Shown here piece by piece: positions 26,505 to 40,507 of a DNA stretch of 64,000 nucleotides. Location: assembly GCA_944474755.1 (NCBI GenBank), contig OX104113.1, forward strand, positions 56,564,074-56,628,073, read 5' to 3'. The first letter of the stretch is position 1. Each line of letters begins with the position of its first letter. The notes below the pieces were generated by a model. That model saw nothing but the letters and a program-made list of their open reading frames with translations, was not told the DNA's origin and ran no database searches. The position numbers were made by a program, and so were the translations under genes. Source of the DNA: Limnoperna fortunei (taxonomy: Eukaryota > Mollusca > Bivalvia > Mytilida > Modiolidae).

Positions 26505-29384
26505 ACTAAATAAAGAAACAGTCAATAAACTGTACAAAACTAAATAAAGAACCAGTCAATAAACTGTACAAAACTAAATGCACAAACAGTTAATAAACTG
26601 TACAAAGCTAAATAAGGAAGCAGTCAATAAATTGTACACAAACTAAATAAAGAAACAGTCAATAAACTGTACAAAACAAAATTTAAAAAAACAGTCAATA
26701 AACTGTACAAAACTAAATAAAGAACCAGTCAATAAATTGTACACAAACTCAATAAAGAACCAGTCAATAAACTGTACAAAACTCAATAAAGAACCAGTCA
26801 ATAAACTGTACCAAACTCAATAAATAACCAGTCAATAAACTGTACACAAACCCAATAAAGAACCAGTCAATAAACTGTACAAAACTGAATAAAGCACCAG
26901 TCAATAAACTGTACAAAACTCAAAAAAGAACCAGTCAATGAACTGTAAAAAACTCAAAAAAGAACCAGTCAATAAACTGTACAAAACTCAATAAAGAACC
27001 AGTCAATAAACTGTACAAAACTCAATAAAGCACCAGTCAATAAACATTACAAAACTGAATAAAGAACCAGTCAATAAACTGTACAAAACTCAATAAAGAA
27101 CCAGTCAATAAACTGTATAAAACTAAATAAAGAACCAGTCAATAAATTGTACGCAAACTAAATAAAGAAACAGTCAATAAACTGTACACAACTAAATAAA
27201 GAAACAGTCAATAAACTGTACAAAACTAAATAAAGAAACAGTCAATAAACAATACAAAACTAAATACAGAAACAGTTAATAAACTGTACAAAACTCAATA
27301 AAGAACCAGTCAATAAACTGTACAAAACTCAATAAAGAACCAGTCAATAAACTGTACAAAACTCAATAAAGAAACAGTCAATAAACAATACAAAACTAAA
27401 TACAGAAACAGTTAATAAACTGTACAAAACTCAATAAAGAACCAGTCAATAAACTGTACAAAACTAAATAAAGAAACAGTCAATAAACTGTACAAAAATA
27501 AATACAGAAACAGTTAATAAACTGTACAAAGCTTAATAAAGAACTAGTCAATAAATTGTACACAAACTAAATAAAGAAACAGTCAATAAACTGAACAAAA
27601 CAAAATAAAAAAATACAGTCAATAAACTGTACAAAACTAAATAAAGAACCAGTCAATAAATTTTACACAAACTCAATAAAGAAACAGTCAATAAACTGAA
27701 CAAAACTAAATAAACAAACAGTCAATAAACTGTACAAAACTAAATAAACAACCAGTCAATAAATTGTAATGAAACTAAATAAAGAAACAGTCAATAAACT
27801 GTACAAAACTCAATAAAGAACCAGTCAATAAACTGTACAAAACTAAATAAAGAAACAGTCAATAAACTGAACAAAACTAAATAAACAAACAGTCAATAAA
27901 CTGTACAAAACTAAATAAACAACCAGTCAATAAATTGTACACAAACTAAATAAAGAAACAGTCAATAAACTGTACAAAACTAAATAAAGAACCAGTCAAT
28001 AAACTGTACAAAACTAAATGCACAAACAGTTAATAAACTGTACAAAGCTAAATAAGGAAGCAGTCAATAAATTGTACACAAACTAAATAAAGAAACAGTC
28101 AATAAACTGTACAAAACAAAATTTAAAAAAACAGTCAATAAACTGTACAAAACTAAATAAAGAACCAGTCAATAAATTGTACACAAACTCAATAAAGAAC
28201 CAGTCAATAAACTGTACAAAACTCAATAAAGAACCAGTCAATAAACTGTACCAAACTCAATAAATAACCAGTCAATAAACTGTACACAAACCCAATAAAG
28301 AACCAGTCAATAAACTGTACAAAACTGAATAAAGCACCAGTCAATAAACTGTACAAAACTCAAAAAAGAACCAGTCAATGAACTGTAAAAAACTCAAAAA
28401 AGAACCAGTCAATAAACTGTACAAAACTCAATAAAGAACCAGCCAATAAACTGTACAAAACTCAATAAAGCACCAGTCAATAAACATTACAAAACTGAAT
28501 AAAGAACCAGTCAATAAACTGTACAAAACTCAATAAAGAACCAGTCAATAAACTGTATAAAACTAAATAAAGAACCAGTCAATAAATTGTACGCAAACTA
28601 AATAAAGAAACAGTCAATAAACTGTACACAACTAAATAAAGAAACAGTCAATAAACTGTACAAAACTAAATAAAGAAACAGTCAATAAACAATACAAAAC
28701 TAAATACAGAAACAGTTAATAAACTGTACAAAACTCAATAAAGAACCAGTCAATAAACTGTACAAAACTCAATAAAGAACCAGTCAATAAACTGTACAAA
28801 ACTAAATAAAGAAACAGTCAATAAACAATACAAAACTAAATACAGAAACAGTTAATAAACTGTACAAAACTCAATAAAGAACCAGTCAATAAACTGTACA
28901 AAACTAAATAAAGAAACAGTCAATAAACTGTACAAAAATAAATACAGAAACAGTTAATAAACTGTACAAAGCTTAATAAAGAACTAGTCAATAAATTGTA
29001 CACAAACTAAATAAAGAAACAGTCAATAAACTGAACAAAACAAAATAAAAAAATACAGTCAATAAACTGTACAAAACTAAATAAAGAACCAGTCAATAAA
29101 TTTTACACAAACTCAATAAAGAAACAGTCAATAAACTGAACAAAACTAAATAAACAAACAGTCAATAAACTGTACAAAACTAAATAAACAACCAGTCAAT
29201 AAATTGTAATGAAACTAAATAAAGAAACAGTCAATAAACTGTACAAAACTCAATAAAGAACCAGTCAATAAACTGTACAAAACTAAATAAAGAAACAGTC
29301 AATAAACTGAACAAAACTAAATAAACAAACAGTCAATAAACTGTACAAAACTAAATAAACAACCAGTCAATAAATTGTACACAA
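26505..29384 (+). repeat. Nearly identical 1,440-bp tandem duplication
   Basis: Copies are about 26505-27944 and 27945-29384, with an exact offset of 1,440 bp. Comparing 26581-27960 with 28021-29400 line by line I see only two substitutions: CAGTCAATAAAC versus CAGCCAATAAAC near 27003 and 28443, and ACTCAATAAAG versus ACTAAATAAAG near 27364 and 28804. There are no indels. That is about 99.9% identity, the highest of any pair examined in full. The unit carries AAATGCACAAACAG (26576 and 28016), GTACGCAAAC and AAGCTT (27529 and 28969). Confidence 0.95.
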
Positions 29385-32300
29385 ACTAAATAAAGAAACA
29401 GTCAATAAACTGTACAAAACTCAATAAAGAACCAGTCAATAAACTGTACAAAACTCAATAAAGAACCAGTCAATAAACTGTACAAAGCTAAATAAAGAAA
29501 CAGTCAATAAACTGTACAAAACTCAATAAAGAACCAGTCAATAAATTGTACACAAACTAAATAAAGAAACAGTCAATAAACTGTACAAAACAATATAAGA
29601 AAATACAGTCAATAAACTGTACAAAACTAAATAAAGAACCAGTCAATAAATTGTACACAAACTCAATAAAGAACCAGTCAATAAACTGTACAAAACTCAA
29701 TAAAGAACCAGTCAATAAACTGTACAAAACTCAATAAAGAACCAGTCAATAAACTGTACAAAACTAAATAAAGAAACAGTCAATAAACTGTACAAAACTA
29801 AATAAAGAAACAGTCAATAAACTGTACAAAACTCAATAAAGAACCAGTCAATAAACTGTAAAAAACTCAATAAAGAAACAGTCAATAAACTGTACAAAAC
29901 TAAATAAAGAAACAGTCAATAAACTACAAAACTCAATAAAGAACCAGTCAATAAACTGTACAAAACTCAATAAAGAACCAGTCAATAACCTGTACAAAAC
30001 TAAATAAAGAACAAGTCAATAAACTATACAAAACTCAATAAAGAACCAGTCAATAAACTGTACAAAAGTCAATAAAGAACAAGTTAATAAACTGTACAAA
30101 ACTAAATAAAGAACCAGTCAATAAACTGTACAAAACTAAATAAAGAAACAGTCAATAAACTGAACAAAACTAAATAAACAACCAGTCAATAAATTGTGCA
30201 CAAACTCAATAAAGAAACAGTCAATAAACTGTACAAATCTCAATAAAGAACAGTCAATAAATTATACACAAACTCAATAAAGGACCAGTCAATAAACTGT
30301 ACAAAACTCAATATAGAAACAGTCAATAAACTGTACAAAACTGGATAAAGAACCAGTCAATAAACTGTACAAAACTAAATAAAGAACCAGTCAATAACTG
30401 TACAAAACTCAATAAAGAAACAGTCAATAAACTGTACAAAACTCAATAAAGAAACAGTCAATAAACTGTACAAAACTAAATAAAGAAACAGTCAATAAAC
30501 TGTACAAAACTCAATAAAGAACCACTCAATAAACTGTACAAAACTCAATGTAGAAACAGTCAATAAACTGTACAAAACTAAATAAAGAAACAGTCAATAA
30601 ACTGTACAAAACTAAATAAAGAACCAATCAATAAACTAGACAAAACTCAATACATAACCAGTCAATAAACTGTACAAAAGTCAATAAAGAACCAGTCAGT
30701 AAACTGTACAAAATTCAATAAAGAACCAGTCAATAAATTGTACACAAACTCAATAAAGAACCAGTCAATAAACTGTACAAAACTCAATAAAGAACCAGTC
30801 AATGAACTGTACAAAGCTAAATAAACAAACAGTCAATAAACTGTACAAAACTAAATAAAGAAACAGTCAATAAACTGTACAAAACTCAATAAAGAACCAG
30901 TCAATAAACAGTACAAAACTCAATAAAGAACCAGTCAATAAACTGTACAAAGCTAAATAAAGAAACAGTCAATAAACTGTACAAAACTCAAAAAAGAACC
31001 AGTCAATAAACTGTACAAAACTGAATAAAGAACCAGTCAATAAACTGTACAAAACTCAATAAAGAACCAGTCAATAAACTGTACAAAACTCAATAAAGAA
31101 CCAGTCAATAAACTGTACAAAACTAAATAAAGAAACAGTCAATAAACAATACAAAACTAAATACAGAAACAGTTAATAAACTGTACAAAACTCAATAAAG
31201 AACCAGTCAATAAACTGTACAAAACTAAATAAAGAAACAGTCAATAAACTGTACAAAAATAAATACAGAAACAGTTAATAAACTGTACAAAACTTAATAA
31301 AGAACTAGTCAATAAATTGTACACAAACTAAATAAAGAAACAGTCAATAAACTGTACAAAACAAAATAAAAAAATACAGTCAATAAACTGTACAAAACTA
31401 AATAAAGAACCAGTCAATAAATTTTACACAAACTCAATAAAGAAACAGTCAATAAACTGAACAAAACTAAATAAACAAACAGTCAATAAACTGTACAAAA
31501 CTAAATAAACAACCAGTCAATAAATTGTAATGAAACTAAATAAAGAAACAGTCAATAAACTGTACAAAACTCAATAAAGAACCAGTCAATAAACTGTACA
31601 AAACTAAATAAAGAAACAGTCAATAAACTGAACAAAACTAAATAAACAAACAGTCAATAAACTGTACAAAACTAAATAAACAACCAGTCAATAAATTGTA
31701 CACAAACTAAATAAAGAAACAGTCAATAAACTGTACAAAACTCAATGAAGAACCAGTCAATAAACTGTACAAAACTCAATAAAGAACCAGTCAATAAACT
31801 GTACAAAGCTAAATAAAGAAACAGTCAATAAACTGTACAAAACTCAATAAAGAACCAGTCAATAAATTGTACACAAACTAAATAAAGAAACAGTCAATAA
31901 ACTGTACAAAACAATATAAAAAAATACAGTCAATAAACTGTACAAAACTAAATAAAGAACCAGTCAATAAATTGTACACAAACTCAATAAAGAACCAGTC
32001 AATAAACTGTACAAAACTCAATAAAGAACCAGTCAATAAACTGTACAAAACTCAATAAAGAACCAGTCAATAAACTGTACAAAACTAAATAAAGAAACAG
32101 TCAATAAACTGTACAAAACTAAATAAAGAAACAGTCAATAAACTGTACAAAACTAAATGCACAAACAGTTAATAAACTGTACAAAGCTAAATAAGGAAGC
32201 AGTCAATAAATTGTACACAAACTAAATAAAGAAACAGTCAATAAACTGTACAAAACAAAATTTAAAAAAACAGTCAATAAACTGTACAAAACTAAATAAA

Positions 32301-33939
32301 GAACCAGTCAATAAATTGTACACAAACTCAATAAAGAACCAGTCAATAAACTGTACAAAACTCAATAAAGAACCAGTCAATAAACTGTACCAAACTAAAT
32401 AAATAACCAGTCAATAAACTGTACACAAACCCAATAAAGAACCAGTCAATAAACTGTACAAAACTGAATAAAGCACCAGTCAATAAACTGTACAAAACTC
32501 AAAAAAGAACCAGTCAATGAACTGTAAAAAACTCAAAAAAGAACCAGTCAATAAACTGTACAAAACTCAATAAAGAACCAGCCAATAAACTGTACAAAAC
32601 TCAATAAAGCACCAGTCAATAAACATTACAAAACTGAATAAAGAACCAGTCAATAAACTGTACAAAACTCAATAAAGAACCAGTCAATAAACTGTATAAA
32701 ACTAAATAAAGAACCAGTCAATAAATTGTACGCAAACTAAATAAAGAAACAGTCAATAAACTGTACACAACTAAATAAAGAAACAGTCAATAAACTGTAC
32801 AAAACTAAATAAAGAAACAGTCAATAAACAATACAAAACTAAATACAGAAACAGTTAATAAACTGTACAAAACTCAATAAAGAACCAGTCAATAAACTGT
32901 ACAAAACTAAATAAAGACACAGTCAATAAACTGTACAAAAATAAATACAGAAACAGTTAATAAACTGTACAAAGCTTAATAAAGAACTAGTTAATAAATT
33001 GTACACAAACTAAATAAAGAAACAGTCAATAAACTGTACAAAACAAAATAAAAAAATACAGTCAATAAACTGTACAAAATTAAATAAAGAACCAGTCAAT
33101 AAATTGTACACAAACTCAATAAAGAAACAGTCAATAAACTGAACAAAACTAAATAAACAAACAGTCAATAAACTGTACAAAACTAAATAAACAACCAGTC
33201 AATAAATTGTAATCAAACTAAATAAAGAAACAGTCAATAAACTGTACAAAACTCAATAAAGAACCAGTCAATAAACTGTACAAAACTAAATAAAGAAACA
33301 GTCAATAAACTGAACAAAACTAAATAAACAAACAGTCAATAAACTGTACAAAACTAAATAAACAACCAGTCAATAAATTGTACACAAACTAAATAAAGAA
33401 ACAGTCAATAAACTGTACAAAACTCAATAAAGAACCAGTCAATAAACTGTACAAAACTCAATAAAGAACCAGTCAATAACCTGTACAAAGCTAAATAAAG
33501 AAACAGTCAATAAACTGTACAAAACTCAATAAAGAACCAGTCAATAAATTGTACACAAACTAAATAAAGAAACAGTCAATAAACTGTACAAAACAATATA
33601 AAAAAATACAGTCAATAAACTGTACAAAACTAAATAAAGAACCAGTCAATAAATTGTACACAAACTCAATAAAGAACCAGTCAATAAACTGTACAAAACT
33701 CAATAAAGAACCAGTCAATAAACTGTACAAAACTAAATAAAGAAACAGTCAATAAACTGTACAAAACTAAATAAAGAAACAGTCAATAAACTGTACAAAA
33801 CTAAATAAACAACCAGTCAATAAATTGTACACAAACTAAATAAAGAAACAGTCAATAAACTGTACAAAACTCAATAAAGAACAAGTCAATAAACTGTACA
33901 AAACTCAAAAAAGAACCAGTCAATAAACTGTACAAAGCT
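29385..33939 (+). repeat. Further copy of the 24.7-26.6 kb block and array beyond it
   Basis: The AAATCTC unit (24691 and 30237) and the CTAGACAAAAC unit (25091 and 30637) repeat at 5,546 bp. After the missing monomer near 25.64 kb the offset becomes about 5.58 kb (AAATTTTACAC at 31416, AAATGCACAAACAG at 32155). No unique sequence is present. From about 32.9 kb (AAGCTT at 32972, GTAATCAAAC near 33.21 kb) the variant set changes to that of the 33-51 kb region, with TTGTAATCAAAC in place of TTGTAATGAAAC. Confidence 0.82.
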
Positions 33940-36900
33940 AAATAAAGAAACAGTCAATAAACTGTACAAAACTCAATAAAGAACCAGTCAATAAATTGTA
34001 CACAAACTAAATAAGGAAACAGTCAATAAACTGTACAAAACAATATAAAAAAATACAGTCAATAAACTGTACAAAACTAAATAAAGAACCAGTCAATAAA
34101 TTGTACACAAACTCAATAAAGAACCAGTCAATAAACTGTACAAAACTCAATAAAGAACCAGTCAATAAACTGTACAAAACTCAATAAAGAACCAGTCAGT
34201 AAACTGTACAAAACTAAATAAAGAAACAGTCAATAAACTGTACAAAACTAAATAAAGAAACAGTCAATAAACTGTACAAAACTAAATGCAGAAACAGTTA
34301 ATAAACTGTACAAAGCTAAATAAGGAAGCAGTCAATAAATTGTACACAAACTAAATAAAGAAACAGTCAATAAACTGTACAAAACAAAATTAAAAAAAAC
34401 AGTCAATAAACTGTACAAAACTAAATAAAGAACCAGTCAATAAATTGTACACAAACTCAATAAAGAACCAGTCAATAAACTGTACAAAACTCAATAAAGA
34501 ACCAGTCAATAAACTGTACCAAACTCAATAAATAACCAGTCAATAAACTGTACACAAACCCAATAAAGAACCAGTCAATAAACTGTACAAAACTGAATAA
34601 AGCACCAGTCAATAAACTGTACAAAACTCAAAAAAGAACCAGTCAATGAACTGTACAAAACTCAAAAAAGAACCAGTCAATAAACTGTACAAAACTCAAT
34701 AAAGAACCAGCCAATAAACTGTACAAAACTCAATAAAGCACCAGTCAATAAACATTACAAAACTGAATAAAGAACCAGTCAATAAACTGTACAAAACTCA
34801 ATAAAGAACCAGTCAATAAACTGTATAAAACTAAATAAAGAACCAGTCAATAAATTGTACGCAAACTAAATAAAGAAACAGTCAATAAACTGTACACAAC
34901 TAAATAAAGAAACAGTCATTAAACTGTACAAAACTAAATAAAGAACCAGTCAATAAATTGTACACAAACTCAATAAAGAAACAGTCAATAAACTGAACAA
35001 AACTAAATAAACAAACAGTCATTAAACTGTACAAAACTAAATAAACAACCAGTCAATAAATTGTAATCAAACTAAATAAAGAAACAGTCAATAAACTGTA
35101 CAAAACTCAATAAAGAACCAGTCAATAAACTGTACAAAACTAAATAAAGAAACAGTCAATAAACTGAACAAAACTAAATAAACAAACAGTCAATAAACTG
35201 TACAAAACTAAATAAACAACCAGTCAATAAATTGTACACAAACTAAATAAAGAAACAGTCAATAAACTGTACAAAACTCAATAAAGAACCAGTCAATAAA
35301 CTGTACAAAACTCAATAAAGAACCAGTCAATAAACTGTACAAAGCTAAATAAAGAAACAGTCAATAAACTGTACAAAACTCAATAAAGAACCAGTCAATA
35401 AATTGAACACAAACTAAATAAAGAAACAGTCAATAAACTGTACAAAACAATATAAAAAAATACAGTCAATAAACTGTACAAAACTAAATAAAGAACCAGT
35501 CAATAAATTGTACACAAACTCAATAAAGAACCAGTCAAAAAACTGTACAAAACTCAATAAAGAACCAGTCAATAAACTGTACAAAACTAAATAAAGAAAC
35601 AGTCAATAAACTGTACAAAACTAAATAAAGAAACAGTCAATAAACTGTACAAAACTAAATGCAGAAACAGTTAATAAACTGTACAAAGATAAATAAGGAA
35701 CCAGTCAATAAATTGTACACAAACTCAATAAAGAACCAGTCAATAAACTGTACAAAACTAAATAAAGAACCAGTCAATAAACTGTACAAAACTCAATAAA
35801 GAACCAGTCAATAAATTGTACACAAACTAAATAAAGAAACAGTCAATAAACTGTACAAAACAATATAAAAAAATACAGTCAATAAACTGTACAAAACTAA
35901 ATAAATAACCAGTCAATAAATTGTACACAAACTCAATAAAGAACCAGTCAATAAACTGTACAAAACTCAATAAAGAACCAGTCAATAAACTGTACAGAAC
36001 TCAATAAAGAACCAGTCAGTAAACTTTACAAAACTAAATAAAGAAACAGTCAATAAACTGTACAAAACTAAATAAAGAAACAGTCAATAAACTGTACAAA
36101 ACTAAATGCAGAAACAGTTAATAAACTGTACAAAGCTAAATAAGGAAGCAGTCAATAAATTGTACACAAACTAAATAAAGAAACAGTCAATAAACTGTAC
36201 AAAACAAAATTAAAAAAAACAGTCAATAAACTGTACAAAACTAAATAAAGAACCAGTCAATAAATTGTACACAAACTCAATAAAGAACCAGTCAATAAAC
36301 TGTACAAAACTCAATAAAGAACCAGTCAATAAACTGTACCAAACTCAATAAATAACCAGTCAATAAACTGTACACAAACCCAATAAAGAACCAGTCAATA
36401 AACTGTACAAAACTGAATAAAGCACCAGTCAACAAACTGTACAAAACTCAAAAAAGAACCAGTCAATGAACTGTACAAAACTCAAAAAAGAACCAGTCAA
36501 TAAACTGTACAAAACTCAATAAAGAACCAGCCAATAAACTGTACAAAACTCAATAAAGCACCAGTCCATAAACATTACAAAACTGAATAAAGAACCAGTC
36601 AATAAACTGTACAAAACTCAATAAAGAACCAGTCAATAAACTGTATAAAACTAAATAAAGAACCAGTCAATAAATTGTACGCAAACTAAATAAAGAAACA
36701 GTCAATAAACTGTACACAACTAAATAAAGAAACAGTCAATAAACTGTACAAAACTAAATAAAGAAACAGTCAATAAACAATACAAAACTAAATACAGAAA
36801 CAGTTAATAAACTGTACAAAACTCAATAAAGAACCAGTCAATAAACTGTACAAAACTAAATAAAGAAACAGTCAATAAACTGTACAAAAATAAATACAGA

Positions 36901-37855
36901 AACAGGTAACAAACTGTACAAAGCTTAATAAAGAACTAGTTAATAAATTGTACACAAACTAAATAAAGAAACAGTCAATGAACTGTACAAAACAAAATAA
37001 AAAAATACAGTCAATAAACTGTACAAAACTAAATAAAGAACCAGTCAATAAATTGTACACAAACTCAATAAAGAAACAGTCAATAAACTGAACAAAACTA
37101 AATAAACAAACAGTCATTAAACTGTACAAAACTAAATAAACAACCAGTCAATAAATTGTAATCAAACTAAATAAAGAAACAGTCAATAAACTGTACAAAA
37201 CTCAATAAAGAACCAGTCAATAAACTGTACAAAACTAAATAAAGAAACAGTCAATAAACTGAACAAAACTAAATAAACAAACAGTCAATAAACTGTACAA
37301 AACTAAATAAACAACCAGTCAATAAATTGTACACAAACTAAATAAAGAAACAGTCAATAAACTGTACAAAACTCAATAAAGAACCAGTCAATAAACTGTA
37401 CAAAACTCAATAAAGAACCAGTCAATAAACTGTACAAAGCTAAATAAAGAAACAGTCAATAAACTGTACAAAACTCAATAAAGAACCAGTCAATAAATTG
37501 TACACAAACTAAATAAAGAAACAGTCAATAAACTGTACAAAACAATATAAAAAAATACAGTCAATAAACTGTACAAAACTAAATAAAGAACCAGTCAATA
37601 AATTGTACACAAACTCAATAAAGAACCAGTCAATAAACTGTACAAAACTCAATAAAGAACCAGTCAATAAACTGTACAAAACTAAATAAAGAAACAGTCA
37701 ATAAACTGTACAAAACTAAATAAAGAAACAGTCAATAAACTGTACAAAACTAAATGCAGAAACAGTTAATAAACTGTACAAAGCTAAATAAGGAACCAGT
37801 CAATAAATTGTACACAAACTCAATAAAGAACCAGTCAATAAACTGTACAAAACTC
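33940..37855 (+). repeat. Tandem duplication, 1,820 bp versus 2,095 bp
   Basis: Copies are about 33940-35760 and 35761-37855. In the left part, markers are 1,820 bp apart: CAATATAAAA (34041 and 35861), AAATGCAGAAACAG, ACATTACAAAACTG and GTACGCAAAC (about 34859 and 36679). In the right part they are 2,095 bp apart: CATTAAACTG (35020 and 37115) and AAATGCAG (35657 and 37752). The 275-bp change equals about eight monomers, so the first copy lacks the stretch between about 36.75 and 37.03 kb of the second. That stretch includes the AAGCTT unit at 36921. Confidence 0.88.
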
Positions 37856-39823
37856 AATAAAGAACCAGTCAATAAACTGTACCAAACTCAATAAATAACC
37901 AGTCAATAAACTGTACACAAACCCAATAAAGAACCAGTCAATAAACTGTACAAAACTGAATAAAGCACCAGTCAATAAACTGTACAAAACTCAAAAAAGA
38001 ACCAGTCAATAAACTGTACAAAACTCAAAAAAAAACAGTTAATAAACTGTACAAAACTCAATAAAGAACCAGCCAATAAACTTTACAAAACTCAATAAAG
38101 AACCAGTCAATAAACATTACAAAACTGAATAAAGAACCAGTCAATAAACTGTACAAAACTCAATAAAGAACCAGTCAATAAACTGTATAAAACTAAATAA
38201 AGAACCAGTCAATAAATTGTACGCAAACTAAATAAAGAAACAGTCAATGAACTGTACACAACTAAATAAAGAAACAGTCAATAAACTGGACATAACTAAA
38301 TAAAGAAACAGTCAATAAACTGTACAAAACTAAATAAAGAACCAGTCAATAAATTGTACACAAACTAAATAAAGAAACAATCAATAAACTGTACAAAACT
38401 GAATAAAGAACCAGTCAATAAACTGTACAAAACTCAATAAAGAACCAGTCAATAAACTGTACAAAACTAAATAAAGAAACAGTCAATAAACTGTACAAAA
38501 CTAAATAAAGAAACAGTCAATAAACTGTACAAAACTAAATACAGAAACAGTTAATAAACTGTACAAAGCTAAATTAGTAACCAGTCGATAAATTGTACAC
38601 AAACTAAATAAAGAAACAGTCAATAAACTGTACAAAACAAAATTTAAAAAAAACAGTCAATAAACTGTAAAAACCTAAATAAAGAACCAGTCAATAAATT
38701 GTACACAAACTCATTAAAGAACCAGTCAATAAACTTAACAAAACTCAATAAAGAACCAGTCAATAAACTGTACCAAACTCAATAAATAACCAGTCAATAA
38801 ACTGTACACAAACCCAATAAAGAACCAGTCAATAAACTGTACAAAACTGAATAAACCACCAGTCAATAAACTGTACAAAACTCAAAAAAGAACCAGTCAA
38901 TAAACTGTACAAAACTCAAAAAAGAACCAGTCAATAAACTGTACAAAACTCAATAAAGAACCAGCCAATAAACTGTACAAAACTCAATAAAGAACCAGTC
39001 AATAAACATTACAAAACTGAATAAAGAACCAGTCAATAAACTGTACAAAACTAAATAAAGAAACAGTCAATAAACTGTACAAAACTCAATAAAGAACCAG
39101 TCAATAAACTGTACAAAACTAAATAAAGAACCAGTCAATAAACTAGACAAAACTCAATACATAACCAGTCAATAAACTGTAAAAAAGTCAATAAAGAACC
39201 AGTCAGTAAACTGTACAAAATTCAATAAAGAGCCAGTCAATAAATTGCACACAAACTCAATAAAGAATCAGTCAATAAACTGTACAAAACTCAATAAAGA
39301 ACCAGTCAATAAACTGTACAAAACTCAATAAAGAAACAGCCAATAAACTGTACAAAACTCAATAAAGAAACAGTCAAGAAACTGTACAAAACTCAATAAA
39401 GAAACAGCCAATAAACTGTACAAAACTCAATAAAGAAACAGTCAAGAAACTGTACAAAACTAAATAAAGAAACAGTCAATAAACTGCACAAAACTCAATA
39501 AAGAACCAGTCAATAAACTGTACAAAACTCAATAAAGAAACAGCCAATAAACTGTACAAAACTCAATAAAGAAACAGTCAAGAAACTGAACAAAACTAAA
39601 TAAAGAAACAGTCAAGAAACTGTACAAAACTCAATAAAGAACCAGTCAATAAACTGTAAAAAACTCAATAAAGAAACAGTCAATAAACTGTACAAAACTA
39701 AATAAAGAAACAGTCAATAAACTGTACAAAACTCAATAAAGAACCAGTCAATGAACTGTACAAAACTCAATAAAGAACCAGTCAATAAACTGTACAAAAC
39801 TAAATAAAGAACCAGTCAATAAA

Positions 39824-40507
39824 CTATACAAAACTCAATAAAGAACCAGTCAATAAACTGTACAAAAGTCAATAAAGAACAAGTCAATAAACTGTACAAA
39901 ACTAAATAAAGAACCAGTCAATAAACTGTACAAAACTAAATAAAGAAACAGTCAATAAACTGAACAAAACTAAATAAACAAACAGTCAATAAAATGTACA
40001 AAACTAAATAAACAACCAGTCAATAAATTGTACACAAACTAAATAAAGAAACAGTCAATAAACTGTTCATAACTTAATAAAGAACCAGTCAATAAATTGT
40101 GCACAAACTCAATAAAGAACCAGTCAATAAACTGTACAAAACTAAATAAAGAACCAGTCAATAAACTATACAAAACTCAATAAAGAACCAGTCAATAAAC
40201 TGTACAAAAGTCAATAAAGAACAAGTCAATAAACTGTACAAAACTAAATAAAGAACCAGTCAATAAACTGTACAAAACTAAATAAAGAAACAGTCAATAA
40301 ACTGAACAAAACTAAATAAACAAACAGTCAATAAAATGTACAAAACTAAATAAACAACCAGTCAATAAATTGTACACAAACTAAATAAAGAACCAGTCAA
40401 TAAACTGTACAAAACTCAATAAAGAACCAGTCAATAAACTGTACAAAACTCAATAAAGAACCAGCCAATAAACTGTACAAAACTCAATAAAGCACCAGTC
40501 AATAAAC
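39824..40507 (+). repeat. Paired 342-bp (10-monomer) sub-unit
   Basis: The unit starting CTATACAAAACTC occurs at 39824 and 40166, a spacing of 342 bp, with the ten monomers between in fixed order: eight of 34 bp and two of 35 bp. In order they carry CTATAC, AAAAGTC, a plain type B unit, another, CTGAAC, AATGTAC, ATTGTACAC, CTGTTCATAAC, ATTGTGCAC and a plain unit. The second period is only partly complete here. The same 342-bp pair recurs at 47533/47875, 50232/50574, 52484/52826, 54601/54943, 56548/56890 and 57473/57815. In the last pair the first CTATAC has reverted to CTGTAC. Confidence 0.88.
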
